Assembly: GCA_910586175.1 (NCBI GenBank)
Contig: CAJUIJ010000149.1
Span: 1-6,200, forward strand
Direction of reading: 5' to 3'
DNA from: an uncultured Muribaculaceae bacterium
GTDB lineage: Bacteria; Bacteroidota; Bacteroidia; Bacteroidales; Muribaculaceae
DNA length: 6,200 nucleotides
The position numbers were made by a program, and so were the translations under genes. This document shows, one piece after another, positions 1 to 6,200 of the stretch (the stretch's first letter is position 1; each line of letters opens with the position of its first letter). Below the pieces are notes generated by a model. That model did no database searches. It had not been told where the DNA came from and saw only the letters and a list, made by a program, of their open reading frames with translations.

Positions 1-1
1 G

Positions 2-685
2 GTTAAGGCACTACGAGGGGTTTCCTTTTCCATTCATGAGGGAGAGTTTGTCACTATCATGGGAACATCAGGTTCCGGGAAATCGACTTTGCTGAATCTT
101 CTTGGCTGTCTGGACACCCCAACGTCGGGAGAATATGAACTCGACGGGATCTCGGTGCAGTCTATGAGCAAGAACCAACGCGCCGTGACGCGCAACCGCA
201 AGATCGGATTCGTGTTCCAGAACTATAATCTTCTTCCGAAGACTACGGCTTTAGAAAATGTGGAGTTGCCATTGCTCTACAACTCCTCGGTAGGTTCAAA
301 GGAACGCAGAGACCGCGCCGAGAGAGCACTTGAGGCTGTTGGACTGAAAGAGAGGATGTATCACAAGAGCAATCAGATGTCGGGAGGTCAACAGCAACGT
401 GTAGCCATAGCCCGGGCCCTTGTCAATGACCCGGTAATAATACTTGCTGATGAAGCCACGGGCAACCTTGATACCCGCACATCCTTCAGTATATTGACAT
501 TATTTCAGGAACTTCACCACAGAGGACGTACAATCATATTCGTCACTCATAATCCGGAACTTTCCGACTACTCCTCGCGCAACATAATATTGCGTGACGG
601 CAAGGTGATTTCCGACACATATAATGATGAACCGAAGTCTGCCCATGATACATTGTTGGCACTTCCTAAAGATGATGATATATGA
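2..685 (+). CDS. ABC transporter ATP-binding protein, MacB/LolD type (5' end outside window)
   Basis: This is the ATPase subunit of a MacB-type exporter; it hydrolyses ATP on the cytoplasmic face to drive the permease encoded next. The reading frame is open to the left edge of the window, and 19 codons precede the ATG at 59. They read as normal family sequence (VKALRGVSFSIHEGEF), so 59 is an internal Met and the true start lies upstream, with roughly 20 residues missing by memory of the family. Counting from that internal Met, Walker A is at 2-10 (GTSGSGKST), the Q-loop at 51-54 (FVFQ), the signature at 107-111 (MSGGQ, with Met for the usual Leu), Walker B plus catalytic Glu at 126-132 (VIILADE), and the switch His at 164 (FVTHN). 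All catalytic motifs are intact. The stop overlaps the permease start as ATGA (682-685), which implies translational coupling. The exported substrate cannot be read from the sequence. Confidence 0.95.
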   Translation, partial: VKALRGVSFSIHEGEFVTIMGTSGSGKSTLLNLLGCLDTPTSGEYELDGISVQSMSKNQRAVTRNRKIGFVFQNYNLLPKTTALENVELPLLYNSSVGSKERRDRAERALEAVGLKERMYHKSNQMSGGQQQRVAIARALVNDPVIILADEATGNLDTRTSFSILTLFQELHHRGRTIIFVTHNPELSDYSSRNIILRDGKVISDTYNDEPKSAHDTLLALPKDDDI

Positions 686-861
686 ATTTTGTCAATCTAT
701 TAAAAATTGCTTTGAAAGCTCTCAACAATAATAAGTTGAGGTGTTTTCTGACAATGCTCGGAATAATAATCGGCGTGGCATCGGTGATTACCATGCTTGC
801 AATAGGTCAAGGGTCAAAGAATAGCATCAAGGATCAAATTCCGAGATGGGTTCAAATATGA
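682..861 (+). pseudogene. 5' fragment of the MacB-type permease, ended by a frameshift
   Basis: Translation from the ATG at 682, which overlaps the ATPase stop, gives 59 residues beginning MNFVNLLKIALKALNNNKLR. This is the typical start of a MacB/FtsX permease. A first membrane helix covers about residues 21-42 (LGIIIGVASVITMLAIG region), followed by the conserved GQGSKNSIKDQI. After Ile53 (codon 838-840) the frame runs into unrelated residues (PRWVQI) and stops at TGA 859-861. Reading one base back (TCC at 840-842) restores the family-like ISEMGSNMIMIHP in the frame of the next entry, so a single base appears to be missing from AAATTCC near 836-842. The joined product would be 405 residues, which by memory is the usual family length. 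The site is not a standard X XXY YYZ slippery heptamer. A true mutation or a sequence error is therefore more likely than programmed frameshifting. Confidence 0.8.
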
Positions 862-1898
862 TTATGATACATCCCGGCAATATGCAGCGCGGAGGTGTGA
901 GACAGAGTTCCGATGACATGCAGACAATCAAGATTGAAGATTTTGAGGCATTGCAGAATGTACCGGGCGTTGCGGCTATCTCACCCTCGGTCAATTCTGC
1001 CGGACAACTCGTAAACGGCAACAACAACTATCCATCATCTATCTACGGAATAACACCGGACTATCTTGACATCCGCAAGCTGAAAATAAAGGAGGGTGCA
1101 ATGTTTACTGAACATGACATAAAGTCTGCTGCAAAAGTTTGCGTACTTGGAAAGACAGTCGTGGACAACCTGTTTCCAAACGGTGAAGAGCCATTAGGCA
1201 AAGTAATACGCTTCGGCAAAATACCAATGACCATAATCGGAGTTCTTGAACCCAAAGGTACCAACTCTATGGGCATGGATCAAGACGATGTAGTTCTTGC
1301 ACCATACACCACTGTCATGAAGAGAATTCTTGCCATTGACTATCTTCAAGGACTTTTTGCAAGTGCAGAAGATGAGGGTAAGACAGATGAAACCATCGAA
1401 TCGATTACAGAAGTGCTTCGTGCACAACATAAAATAAAAGATGGAGAAGAAGATGATTTCGAGATACGCTCTCAGCAAGAACTAAGCGAGATGATGAATT
1501 CCACCTCCGACATGATGACGGTACTTCTCGCCTGTATTGCCGGCATCTCACTTCTTGTAGGAGGAATTGGCATCATGAATATCATGTTTGTCTCGGTCAC
1601 GGAGCGTACAAGAGAAATTGGCTTGAGGATGTCTATCGGTGCCCGCGGTATTGATATTCTCTCACAGTTTCTAATCGAGGCCGTAATAATCAGTGTGACT
1701 GGCGGTATAATTGGTATTATATTAGGAATTATCTCTTCATGGCTCGTTACAGTGATCGCTCACTGGCCTGTATATATACAGATATATTCAGTGATTTTAT
1801 CATTTGCCGTCTGCACAATCACTGGAGTTTTCTTCGGTTGGTATCCTGCCAAGAAAGCATCAAGTCTTGACCCGATTGAGGCTATCAGATACGAATAA
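846..1898 (+). CDS. MacB/FtsX-type ABC transporter permease, main body (N-terminus displaced by frameshift)
   Basis: This is the inner-membrane subunit of the exporter, partner of the ATPase upstream. The 350-residue frame holds the large extracytoplasmic MacB_PCD domain (about 1-215) and then the FtsX domain with three predicted helices: about 223-248 (VLLACIAGISLLVGGIGIMN), 273-299 and 311-333. The conserved cytoplasmic loop VTERTREIGLRMSIGA is at 251-266, and the C-terminus ends in the family-typical DPIEAIRYE. The first membrane helix is missing here and is encoded in the other frame at 682-861, so the intact gene would be 682-1898. ATG 846 is simply the first Met after the break, inside conserved MGSN. 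A protein starting there would lack the helix that threads the periplasmic domain and probably would not work. An ATG at 858-860 overlaps the premature stop 859-861 as ATGA, so reinitiation is conceivable. The family call is firm; functionality is doubtful. Confidence 0.85.
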   Translation: MGSNMIMIHPGNMQRGGVRQSSDDMQTIKIEDFEALQNVPGVAAISPSVNSAGQLVNGNNNYPSSIYGITPDYLDIRKLKIKEGAMFTEHDIKSAAKVCVLGKTVVDNLFPNGEEPLGKVIRFGKIPMTIIGVLEPKGTNSMGMDQDDVVLAPYTTVMKRILAIDYLQGLFASAEDEGKTDETIESITEVLRAQHKIKDGEEDDFEIRSQQELSEMMNSTSDMMTVLLACIAGISLLVGGIGIMNIMFVSVTERTREIGLRMSIGARGIDILSQFLIEAVIISVTGGIIGIILGIISSWLVTVIAHWPVYIQIYSVILSFAVCTITGVFFGWYPAKKASSLDPIEAIRYE

Positions 1899-1944
1899 CA
1901 GCCGCATTAAGGGTATGACGCATTATCATTGCTGCTTACTACGG

Positions 1945-1975
1945 AAACCGGCTATTACTTTAAACCGGCTATCAC
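1945..1975. repeat. Imperfect 17-nt tandem repeat across the end of the EFR1 gene
   Basis: AAACCGGCTATYAC occurs at 1945-1958 and again at 1962-1975, a spacing of 17 bases with 13 of 14 positions identical. The right copy encodes the last residues of the minus-strand EFR1 protein (VIAGLK). The left copy begins within and lies just beyond its stop codon. The simplest reading is a slippage duplication at the gene end. The arms are direct, not inverted, so this is not a terminator hairpin. Confidence 0.6.
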
Positions 1976-2743
1976 CTTACGATAAGCCTTAAAGAAATAA
2001 TGACCTTTCTTTCGTGTGGCACTGCCATAGTTTATTGCGTGCGTGGGGCATATATGATAGCATGCGAGACAACTTGTGCAGTTGCTGTGCCAGCATGGCT
2101 TGCCATCGGAGTTACGTGTTATGTTGGAAACCGGACAGGCTGCCATACAGAGACCACACCTTGTGCATCGATCATCAGATCTCCAGCGTGAAGGATAGAT
2201 TCCATATTTTTTGAAAATCGGATAAATTAATTTGGATTTAAGCCATGGTAATGATCCTCGCTGATATGATTCTTCCCATTGATGCACACCTATTTTTTTG
2301 GCAATTTCGATTATGGCATTATCGCATGTGTCAAGTTTGTATTTCTCTACAGAAGCCGGGTCAACATCAAAACCAGGGAGCAATACATAATTGTTAGGCA
2401 TCTGCACACTCCATCCACCACGGAGCACAAGTCCCCTTATGGCAAGTGCATTTTTCAGCATTTCCGGGGCAAGGGCTGTCTCGTCGCCACACACAGCCAC
2501 CATCCAGATATGAGTTGCGGATGCGTCTTCCACAAACCTCTCCCCAAATCGCGCTATATAGTCAAGCAAAACAGGAGGCACTCCCCATGAATAAACGGGG
2601 AAGACTATGCCAAGTGAGCTTCCGGAAAAGCCAATACGTGATGCGGGGCAATCCGTAATTCGCATGCACTCCTCTTTGAGGTTATCTCCAAGCAGTTTAG
2701 CCACATGCGCACTATTGCCCGTGCCTGAAAAATATAAAATCAT
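1955..2743 (-). CDS. EFR1 family protein: flavodoxin-like domain fused to 2[4Fe-4S] ferredoxin
   Basis: This is a predicted cytoplasmic electron-transfer protein; its partner and substrate are unknown. From the start at 2743 it has 262 residues. The N-terminal flavodoxin-like domain opens with a β-strand and FMN phosphate loop, MILYFSGTGNS (1-11), followed by FPVYSWGVPP (48-57). The C-terminal domain carries two CxxCxxCxxxCP clusters, Cys193/196/199/203 and Cys222/225/228/232, enough for two [4Fe-4S] centres. The frame extends upstream to an ATG at 2791. I prefer 2743 because flavodoxin folds begin directly at this β-strand and because the extra 16 codons are the sequence of a hairpin (2759-2790) just after pfp. 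No strong ribosome binding site precedes either start. The gene lies 69 nt downstream of pfp on the same strand and converges on the permease. The architecture matches the EFR1 (flavodoxin-ferredoxin) family; no specific reaction can be assigned. Confidence 0.9.
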   Translation of the reverse strand: MILYFSGTGNSAHVAKLLGDNLKEECMRITDCPASRIGFSGSSLGIVFPVYSWGVPPVLLDYIARFGERFVEDASATHIWMVAVCGDETALAPEMLKNALAIRGLVLRGGWSVQMPNNYVLLPGFDVDPASVEKYKLDTCDNAIIEIAKKIGVHQWEESYQRGSLPWLKSKLIYPIFKKYGIYPSRWRSDDRCTRCGLCMAACPVSNITRNSDGKPCWHSNCTSCLACYHICPTHAINYGSATRKKGHYFFKAYRKVIAGLK

Positions 2744-2758
2744 GAGTATCTGAAACGG

Positions 2759-2790
2759 TGCGGGCGACATTCTCTGAAATGCCGCCCGCA
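2759..2790 (-). terminator. Hairpin downstream of pfp, probable terminator or mRNA 3' stabiliser
   Basis: Arms 2759-2771 and 2778-2790 form a 13-bp GC-rich stem with a 6-nt loop. As minus-strand RNA every position pairs, with one G-U. As plus-strand RNA the same position (2767/2782) is an A-C mismatch, so the structure fits the minus strand. It lies 23 nt past the pfp stop and 16 nt before the preferred EFR1 start. No U-tract follows the stem directly, so it may be a weak terminator, an attenuator between pfp and EFR1, or a 3'-end protecting structure. Confidence 0.5.
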
Positions 2791-2812
2791 TTGCTTATTA
2801 ATCCGGATATAT

Positions 2813-4468
2813 TTAGATTTCCTTATTGTGTTCGAGCAACAGTGTCATGCTCGGACGGTCGCAGATTTCGGAGGGGCCGAAATACTGGATCGGGCCGGGG
2901 TACTGATAGAGAGTGTTGAGAGCGAGAGTCTCGCGCATCGAAGCAAACTTAAGATAAGGACGACCATTGAGGTTTACAAGGGCCTTCTGAATCACAGGCT
3001 TCATCTCACCTTTACGCTTCTCCATGTTCATCATCATAGTGATAGGAATACCACCTGCAATCCAGTTTTCGCTGGACTCGGTGAGATTGCGCACGCTCGA
3101 CATGTAACCGGTCAAACCGGAGTTGATGAGCATTGCTGCATTGTAACCGAGAGCATAGGTGTAGTCAGCGTCGAAGTTGGTAGGGTCAGCGCAACGTCCC
3201 TCGTAACCGAAGAAGTGGTGCTGAGTGTTGAACTTGCCGCTGTATTCGCCGGCTTCGGCCATCTCCTCGAGACGCTTAGCCACCATCTGAGAGAGGAGGC
3301 TCTCAGTTTCGATGAGCGATACCTGCACGTTGCCGTGGCTGTCGCGGTCAAGGCTGAGCTGGAGAGCGATAGTCTTGGGAAGGCTCTTATAAAGCTCAGC
3401 ATTGGCGGGAGTGAGGCAAGAGTGAATCTTCTCGAGCTTATCATTCTCTTCAAGGCTTGCGAGTTCCTCCTGATGCTCCTCAATCACGTCGTTGAGCTCG
3501 CTGATAAGAGACTTCATTGAGGGGATGAACTCGATGAGACCCTCGGGCACGAGCACTGTACCGAAGTTCCAGCCAAGTTTAGCACGCTCTGAGATAACAT
3601 AACAGATGTAGCTCACGATGTTGTCGAGAGTCATACGCTTAGCCTGCACCTCTTCTGAGATAAGGCAGATGTTGGGCTGAGTCTCAAGAGCGCACTCAAG
3701 TGCAATGTGAGATGCAGAGCGACCCATGAGCTTGATGAAGTGGTAATACTTCTTGGCAGAGTTGCAGTCGCGCTGTATGTTACCAATCACCTCGCTGTAA
3801 ACCTTGCAGGCAGTATCGAAACCGAATGAAGTCTCGATCCATTCGTTCTTAAGGTCACCGTCGATGGTCTTGGGCACACCAATCACCTGCACGTCGGCAC
3901 CGATATTCTTGTAATATTCGGCAAGCACGGCAGCGTTAGTATTGGAGTCATCACCACCAATGATAACAAGAGCCTTGATGTTGAGTTCCTTAAGAATCTT
4001 AAGACCCTCGTCAAACTGCTCAGGTTTCTCAAGTTTAGTACGGCCTGAACCGATAATGTCGAAACCACCGGTGTTGCGATATTCCTTGATGATACCGGCT
4101 GTAAGTTCCATATACTGATGATTGATGAAGCCGGAGGGTCCCATAAGGAAGCCGTAGAGGCGGTTTTCCTTATTGAGCGACTTAAGACCGTCGAATATAC
4201 CACTGACCACATTGTGACCGCCGGGAGCCTGTCCGCCTGATAGGATGATACCTACATTAAACGGTTCCTCCACACGAGCGGGATTCTCATCACGCTCAAA
4301 CTCAACCACGGGCATACCGTATGTATGAGGGAACAAATCCTTGATTTCCTTCTGGTTTGCAACAGATTCAGTTGCTTCACCAAGTTTTACCTTAACTGCA
4401 CCCTGCAGTGCTTTCGGGAGCTTGGGCTGATAATCTGCCCTCGCTCTCTGAAGAACGCTTTTTTTCAT
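2813..4468 (-). CDS. pfp: Diphosphate--fructose-6-phosphate 1-phosphotransferase (PPi-dependent phosphofructokinase)
   Basis: This enzyme reversibly phosphorylates fructose 6-phosphate to fructose 1,6-bisphosphate in the cytoplasm, using pyrophosphate instead of ATP, and serves both glycolysis and gluconeogenesis. At 551 residues it belongs to the long PFP group. Visible motifs are the phosphate-binding loop SGGQAPGGHN (77-86), GGDDSN (171-176), PKTIDGDL (199-206) with the catalytic Asp203, MGRSASH (248-254) and GYEGR (421-425). Asp174 in GGDDS, where ATP enzymes have Gly, and Lys200 before TIDGD are the known marks of PPi rather than ATP use. A mostly helical, charged insert at about 310-390 is typical of the long form. 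The ATG at 4468 begins MKKSV, with only an A-rich stretch upstream as usual in Bacteroidetes. The gene diverges from the glutamine synthetase-like gene and is followed by a hairpin and the EFR1 gene. The enzyme call is very secure. Confidence 0.97.
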   Translation of the reverse strand: MKKSVLQRARADYQPKLPKALQGAVKVKLGEATESVANQKEIKDLFPHTYGMPVVEFERDENPARVEEPFNVGIILSGGQAPGGHNVVSGIFDGLKSLNKENRLYGFLMGPSGFINHQYMELTAGIIKEYRNTGGFDIIGSGRTKLEKPEQFDEGLKILKELNIKALVIIGGDDSNTNAAVLAEYYKNIGADVQVIGVPKTIDGDLKNEWIETSFGFDTACKVYSEVIGNIQRDCNSAKKYYHFIKLMGRSASHIALECALETQPNICLISEEVQAKRMTLDNIVSYICYVISERAKLGWNFGTVLVPEGLIEFIPSMKSLISELNDVIEEHQEELASLEENDKLEKIHSCLTPANAELYKSLPKTIALQLSLDRDSHGNVQVSLIETESLLSQMVAKRLEEMAEAGEYSGKFNTQHHFFGYEGRCADPTNFDADYTYALGYNAAMLINSGLTGYMSSVRNLTESSENWIAGGIPITMMMNMEKRKGEMKPVIQKALVNLNGRPYLKFASMRETLALNTLYQYPGPIQYFGPSEICDRPSMTLLLEHNKEI

Positions 4469-4526
4469 TTCTTTATAGAAAATTTTATGTATTTGATTCG
4501 AAATTGTCTAATATCCTGAATCTGTT

Positions 4527-4546
4527 GCAAAATTAATCAATTTTGC
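4527..4546. repeat. Inverted repeat GCAAAATT-N4-AATTTTGC in the divergent promoter region
   Basis: Perfect 8-bp arms (4527-4534 and 4539-4546) flank AATC. The right arm runs into a second, perfect 10-bp palindrome, TTTGCGCAAA (4542-4551). Together they sit in the 226-bp region between the divergent pfp and glutamine synthetase-like genes and overlap the predicted pfp -7 box. This is a plausible operator, but AT-rich promoter DNA gives short palindromes by chance and no regulator is known. Confidence 0.45.
4528..4535 (-). promoter_or_regulatory. Predicted Bacteroidetes -7 box for pfp
   Basis: On the minus strand the sequence is TAATTTTG, an exact match to the Bacteroidetes σABfr -7 consensus TAnnTTTG, and it is followed by CAACAG. 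It lies about 60 nt upstream of the pfp ATG, so the transcript would have a leader of roughly 50 nt. A TTTG on the same strand (4548-4551) lies only 12 nt upstream, against the usual 19-21. A proper -33 element is therefore not evident. Confidence 0.45.
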
Positions 4547-4630
4547 GCAAACGTGGAATTTTTGGGTGTAATTTTTGCATCACACTGAAAAAAATATTCG
4601 GATTAAAGCGCCACTGTCTGAAAAATTTTA

Positions 4631-4638
4631 TATATTTG
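4631..4638 (+). promoter_or_regulatory. Predicted Bacteroidetes -7 box for the glutamine synthetase-like gene
   Basis: TATATTTG matches TAnnTTTG exactly and lies 56 nt before the ATG at 4695, a sensible leader length. No TTTG or TTG is found 19-21 nt upstream, so the -33 element is weak or absent, which would fit a regulated promoter. The surrounding DNA is AT-rich, so a chance match is possible. Confidence 0.45.
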
Positions 4639-4694
4639 TAAACGGCTATGCCAAGTAACAATATACTCATTACTTATCACCTTAAATTTATATC

Positions 4695-6194
4695 ATGAAT
4701 ACAAATTTCAAATTATGTCCCAACAAGGTAGTGCAATACCTTGGCAAACCGGCTTCCGAATTTCGGAAAGCCGACATCGTGAAGTATATCGAAGAGAACG
4801 GTATCGAGATGGTAAACTTCATGTATCCTGCCGATGATAACCGCCTTAAGACATTGAACTTCGTAATCAACAGCGAGGAATATCTTGATTCTATCCTCAC
4901 CTATGGTGAGCGTGTGGATGGTTCCAGCCTCTTCCCTTTTATTGAGGCCGGCAACAGCGACCTTTACGTCATACCGAGGTTCAGCACAGCATTTGTAGAT
5001 CCCTTTGCAGAGATTCCGACGTTGACAATGCTATGTTCATTCTTCAACAACGAGGGTCTGCCTCTCCCCTCCTCTCCTGAGCAGGCGCTTCGCAAATCAC
5101 TCAAGCTTTTCAAAGAGGATACGGGCATGGACTTCTATGCCATGGGAGAACTTGAATATTACGTAATAAGTGCTGACACCGGACTCTTCGGCGCAACCGA
5201 CCAGAAGGGTTATCATGAATCAGCACCATTTGCAAAATTCAATGATTTCCGCACAGAATGCATGCACCTTATAGCAGCTACGGGAGGGCAGATTAAATAT
5301 GGCCACAATGAGGTGGGCAACTTTACCCTGAACAACAAGATATTCGAACAAAACGAAATAGAGTTTCTGCCGGTCAATGCCATAGAGGCAGCCGACACTC
5401 TCATGCTTGCCAAATGGATAATCCGCACGGCCGGCATGAAACATGGCTACGATGTGACATTCGCCCCGAAAATCACTGAGGGCAAAGCAGGAAGCGGCTT
5501 GCACATCCATTTCAAGCTAATGAAAGATGGTCGCAACATGATGACTAAGGATGGCAAACTGAGTGATGAAGCGAAACGAGCCATAGTAGGAATACTTGAC
5601 TATGCTGACGCACTTACAGCCATGGGCAATAAAGTGCCCACAAGCTATTTCCGACTCGTGCCACACCAGGAGGCACCTACATCTATATGCTGGGGCGACC
5701 GCAACCGTTCGGTGCTTGTAAGAGTGCCACTCGGTTGGACCGGCGAACACGACATGTGCTCACAGGCCAACCCCCTGGAATGCGCAGGCAACATGAAACC
5801 GGAGAAGCAGACTGTAGAACTCCGAAGCGGGGATGCCTCGGCCGACATCTATCAATATCTGGCCGGCATGGTGACTGCGGCACGCATGGGATTCAAGGAT
5901 GACAAGGCACTCGAACGTGCCGATGAACTTTATGTCAACGTCAACATACATAACGATGACAACAAGGAGAAACTTGAATCACTTCGTTCGCTGCCCACAA
6001 GCTGTTACGAATCTGCCATTGCCCTTGATGAGGCAAGGGGAGCCTTTGAACAAGATGGAGTGTTCCCTCCGGAGATGATTGACGGCATGATTAAAAAATT
6101 AAAAGGATATAAAGATAAGCACCTCCGTTCAGAGATAGCCGGCAACCGCCAGGAGATGCTTGATCTTGTAGCCAAATTCTGGCATTGCGGATAA
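4695..6194 (+). CDS. Glutamine synthetase family protein (type I-like, about 500 residues)
   Basis: This is a member of the glutamine synthetase fold family, whose classical reaction joins glutamate and ammonia with ATP. The 499 residues hold an N-terminal β-grasp domain (about 20-110) with VDGSS at 74-78, matching the Asp/Ser that a neighbouring subunit contributes to the active site. The catalytic domain follows: GELEYY (151-156) and NEIEF (220-224) supply metal-binding Glu, GSGLHIH (266-272) the ATP/metal His, HQEAP (324-328) the flap Glu, NRSVLVRVP (337-345) and VELRS (374-378) the substrate and phosphate Arg. The active site thus looks complete. I find no NLYDLPPE-like adenylylation motif; the corresponding region reads ELYVNVNIH (411-419). 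It is too short for the ~730-residue GlnN (type III). It could be a true glutamine synthetase or a related γ-glutamyl ligase. ATG 4695 begins MNTNFKLCPNK; no Shine-Dalgarno is visible. Confidence 0.9.
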   Translation: MNTNFKLCPNKVVQYLGKPASEFRKADIVKYIEENGIEMVNFMYPADDNRLKTLNFVINSEEYLDSILTYGERVDGSSLFPFIEAGNSDLYVIPRFSTAFVDPFAEIPTLTMLCSFFNNEGLPLPSSPEQALRKSLKLFKEDTGMDFYAMGELEYYVISADTGLFGATDQKGYHESAPFAKFNDFRTECMHLIAATGGQIKYGHNEVGNFTLNNKIFEQNEIEFLPVNAIEAADTLMLAKWIIRTAGMKHGYDVTFAPKITEGKAGSGLHIHFKLMKDGRNMMTKDGKLSDEAKRAIVGILDYADALTAMGNKVPTSYFRLVPHQEAPTSICWGDRNRSVLVRVPLGWTGEHDMCSQANPLECAGNMKPEKQTVELRSGDASADIYQYLAGMVTAARMGFKDDKALERADELYVNVNIHNDDNKEKLESLRSLPTSCYESAIALDEARGAFEQDGVFPPEMIDGMIKKLKGYKDKHLRSEIAGNRQEMLDLVAKFWHCG

Positions 6195-6200
6195 TAAAAC

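Noticed and set aside
836..843. Programmed -1 ribosomal frameshift at AAATTCC
   Set aside because: The zero-frame codons there (CAA ATT CCG) do not form a standard slippery heptamer and I noticed no obvious stimulatory structure just downstream; mutation or sequence error is simpler.
1899..1944. Terminator for the permease operon in the convergent gap
   Set aside because: No stem longer than about four base pairs and no T-run is visible, so no terminator can be supported.
2000..2658. Several plus-strand open frames opposite the EFR1 gene
   Set aside because: They overlap each other and the well-supported minus-strand Fe-S/flavodoxin gene, and their sequences look like antisense translation without any family motif.
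2744..2791. N-terminal extension of EFR1 to an ATG at 2791
   Set aside because: The extra 16 residues come before the β-strand that normally begins a flavodoxin fold, and they coincide with a stable RNA hairpin after pfp.
2828..3520. Plus-strand open frame of 230 codons antisense to pfp
   Set aside because: It lies wholly within the pfp coding region, and its predicted residues show no recognisable domain. It is best explained by the strongly biased codons of pfp leaving the complementary frame open.
5213..5951. Minus-strand open frames opposite the glutamine synthetase-like gene
   Set aside because: All are shadows of a gene with a complete set of family motifs; their composition is not protein-like.
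1..6200. Novel defence, mobile or CRISPR-like system
   Set aside because: No spaced repeats, transposase, integrase, toxin-antitoxin or nuclease-like proteins are visible; every long coding frame belongs to a known transport, redox or metabolic family.

Overview
The window looks like a chromosomal piece of a gut-type Bacteroidales genome, probably from or near the Muribaculaceae. Three things suggest this. The proteins closely resemble Bacteroidales versions of their families (a split MacB-type exporter, a long PPi-dependent phosphofructokinase, and a ~500-residue glutamine synthetase-like protein). Start codons lack strong Shine-Dalgarno sequences. Upstream regions are AT-rich and carry matches to the Bacteroidetes -7 box TAnnTTTG. 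The genus assignment is an inference from remembered family sequences, not from a search.

Layout. (1) 2-1898, plus strand: the end of an ABC exporter operon, with an ATPase whose start lies left of the window and a MacB/FtsX-type permease joined to it by an ATGA overlap. The permease carries a one-base frameshift near 838-843, so it reads as a 59-residue N-terminal piece (682-861) and a 350-residue main body (846-1898). (2) 1899-1954: a short convergent gap that adjoins an imperfect 17-nt tandem repeat spanning the next gene's stop codon. (3) 1955-2743, minus strand: an EFR1-type flavodoxin/ferredoxin fusion protein. (4) 2759-2790: a strong hairpin, better paired as minus-strand RNA. (5) 2813-4468, minus strand: PPi-dependent 6-phosphofructokinase (pfp). 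(6) 4469-4694: a 226-bp divergent promoter region with an inverted repeat over the predicted pfp -7 box. (7) 4695-6194, plus strand: a glutamine synthetase family protein.

How the genes fit together. The ABC pair would export a substrate such as a macrolide, peptide or lipid across the inner membrane, together with an adaptor and TolC-type protein probably encoded upstream of the window. It is functional only if the frameshift is an error or is bypassed. The pfp and EFR1 genes point the same way 69 nt apart and may be partly co-transcribed, but no functional link is evident. pfp and the glutamine synthetase-like gene diverge from one intergenic region, so a central carbon gene and a nitrogen-type ligase gene could share control.

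Most of the window is ordinary core metabolism. I see no CRISPR array, RNA gene, insertion sequence, phage gene or defence system. The features most worth a second look are the broken permease, the inverted repeat in the divergent promoter, and the uncertain substrates of the EFR1 and glutamine synthetase-like proteins.
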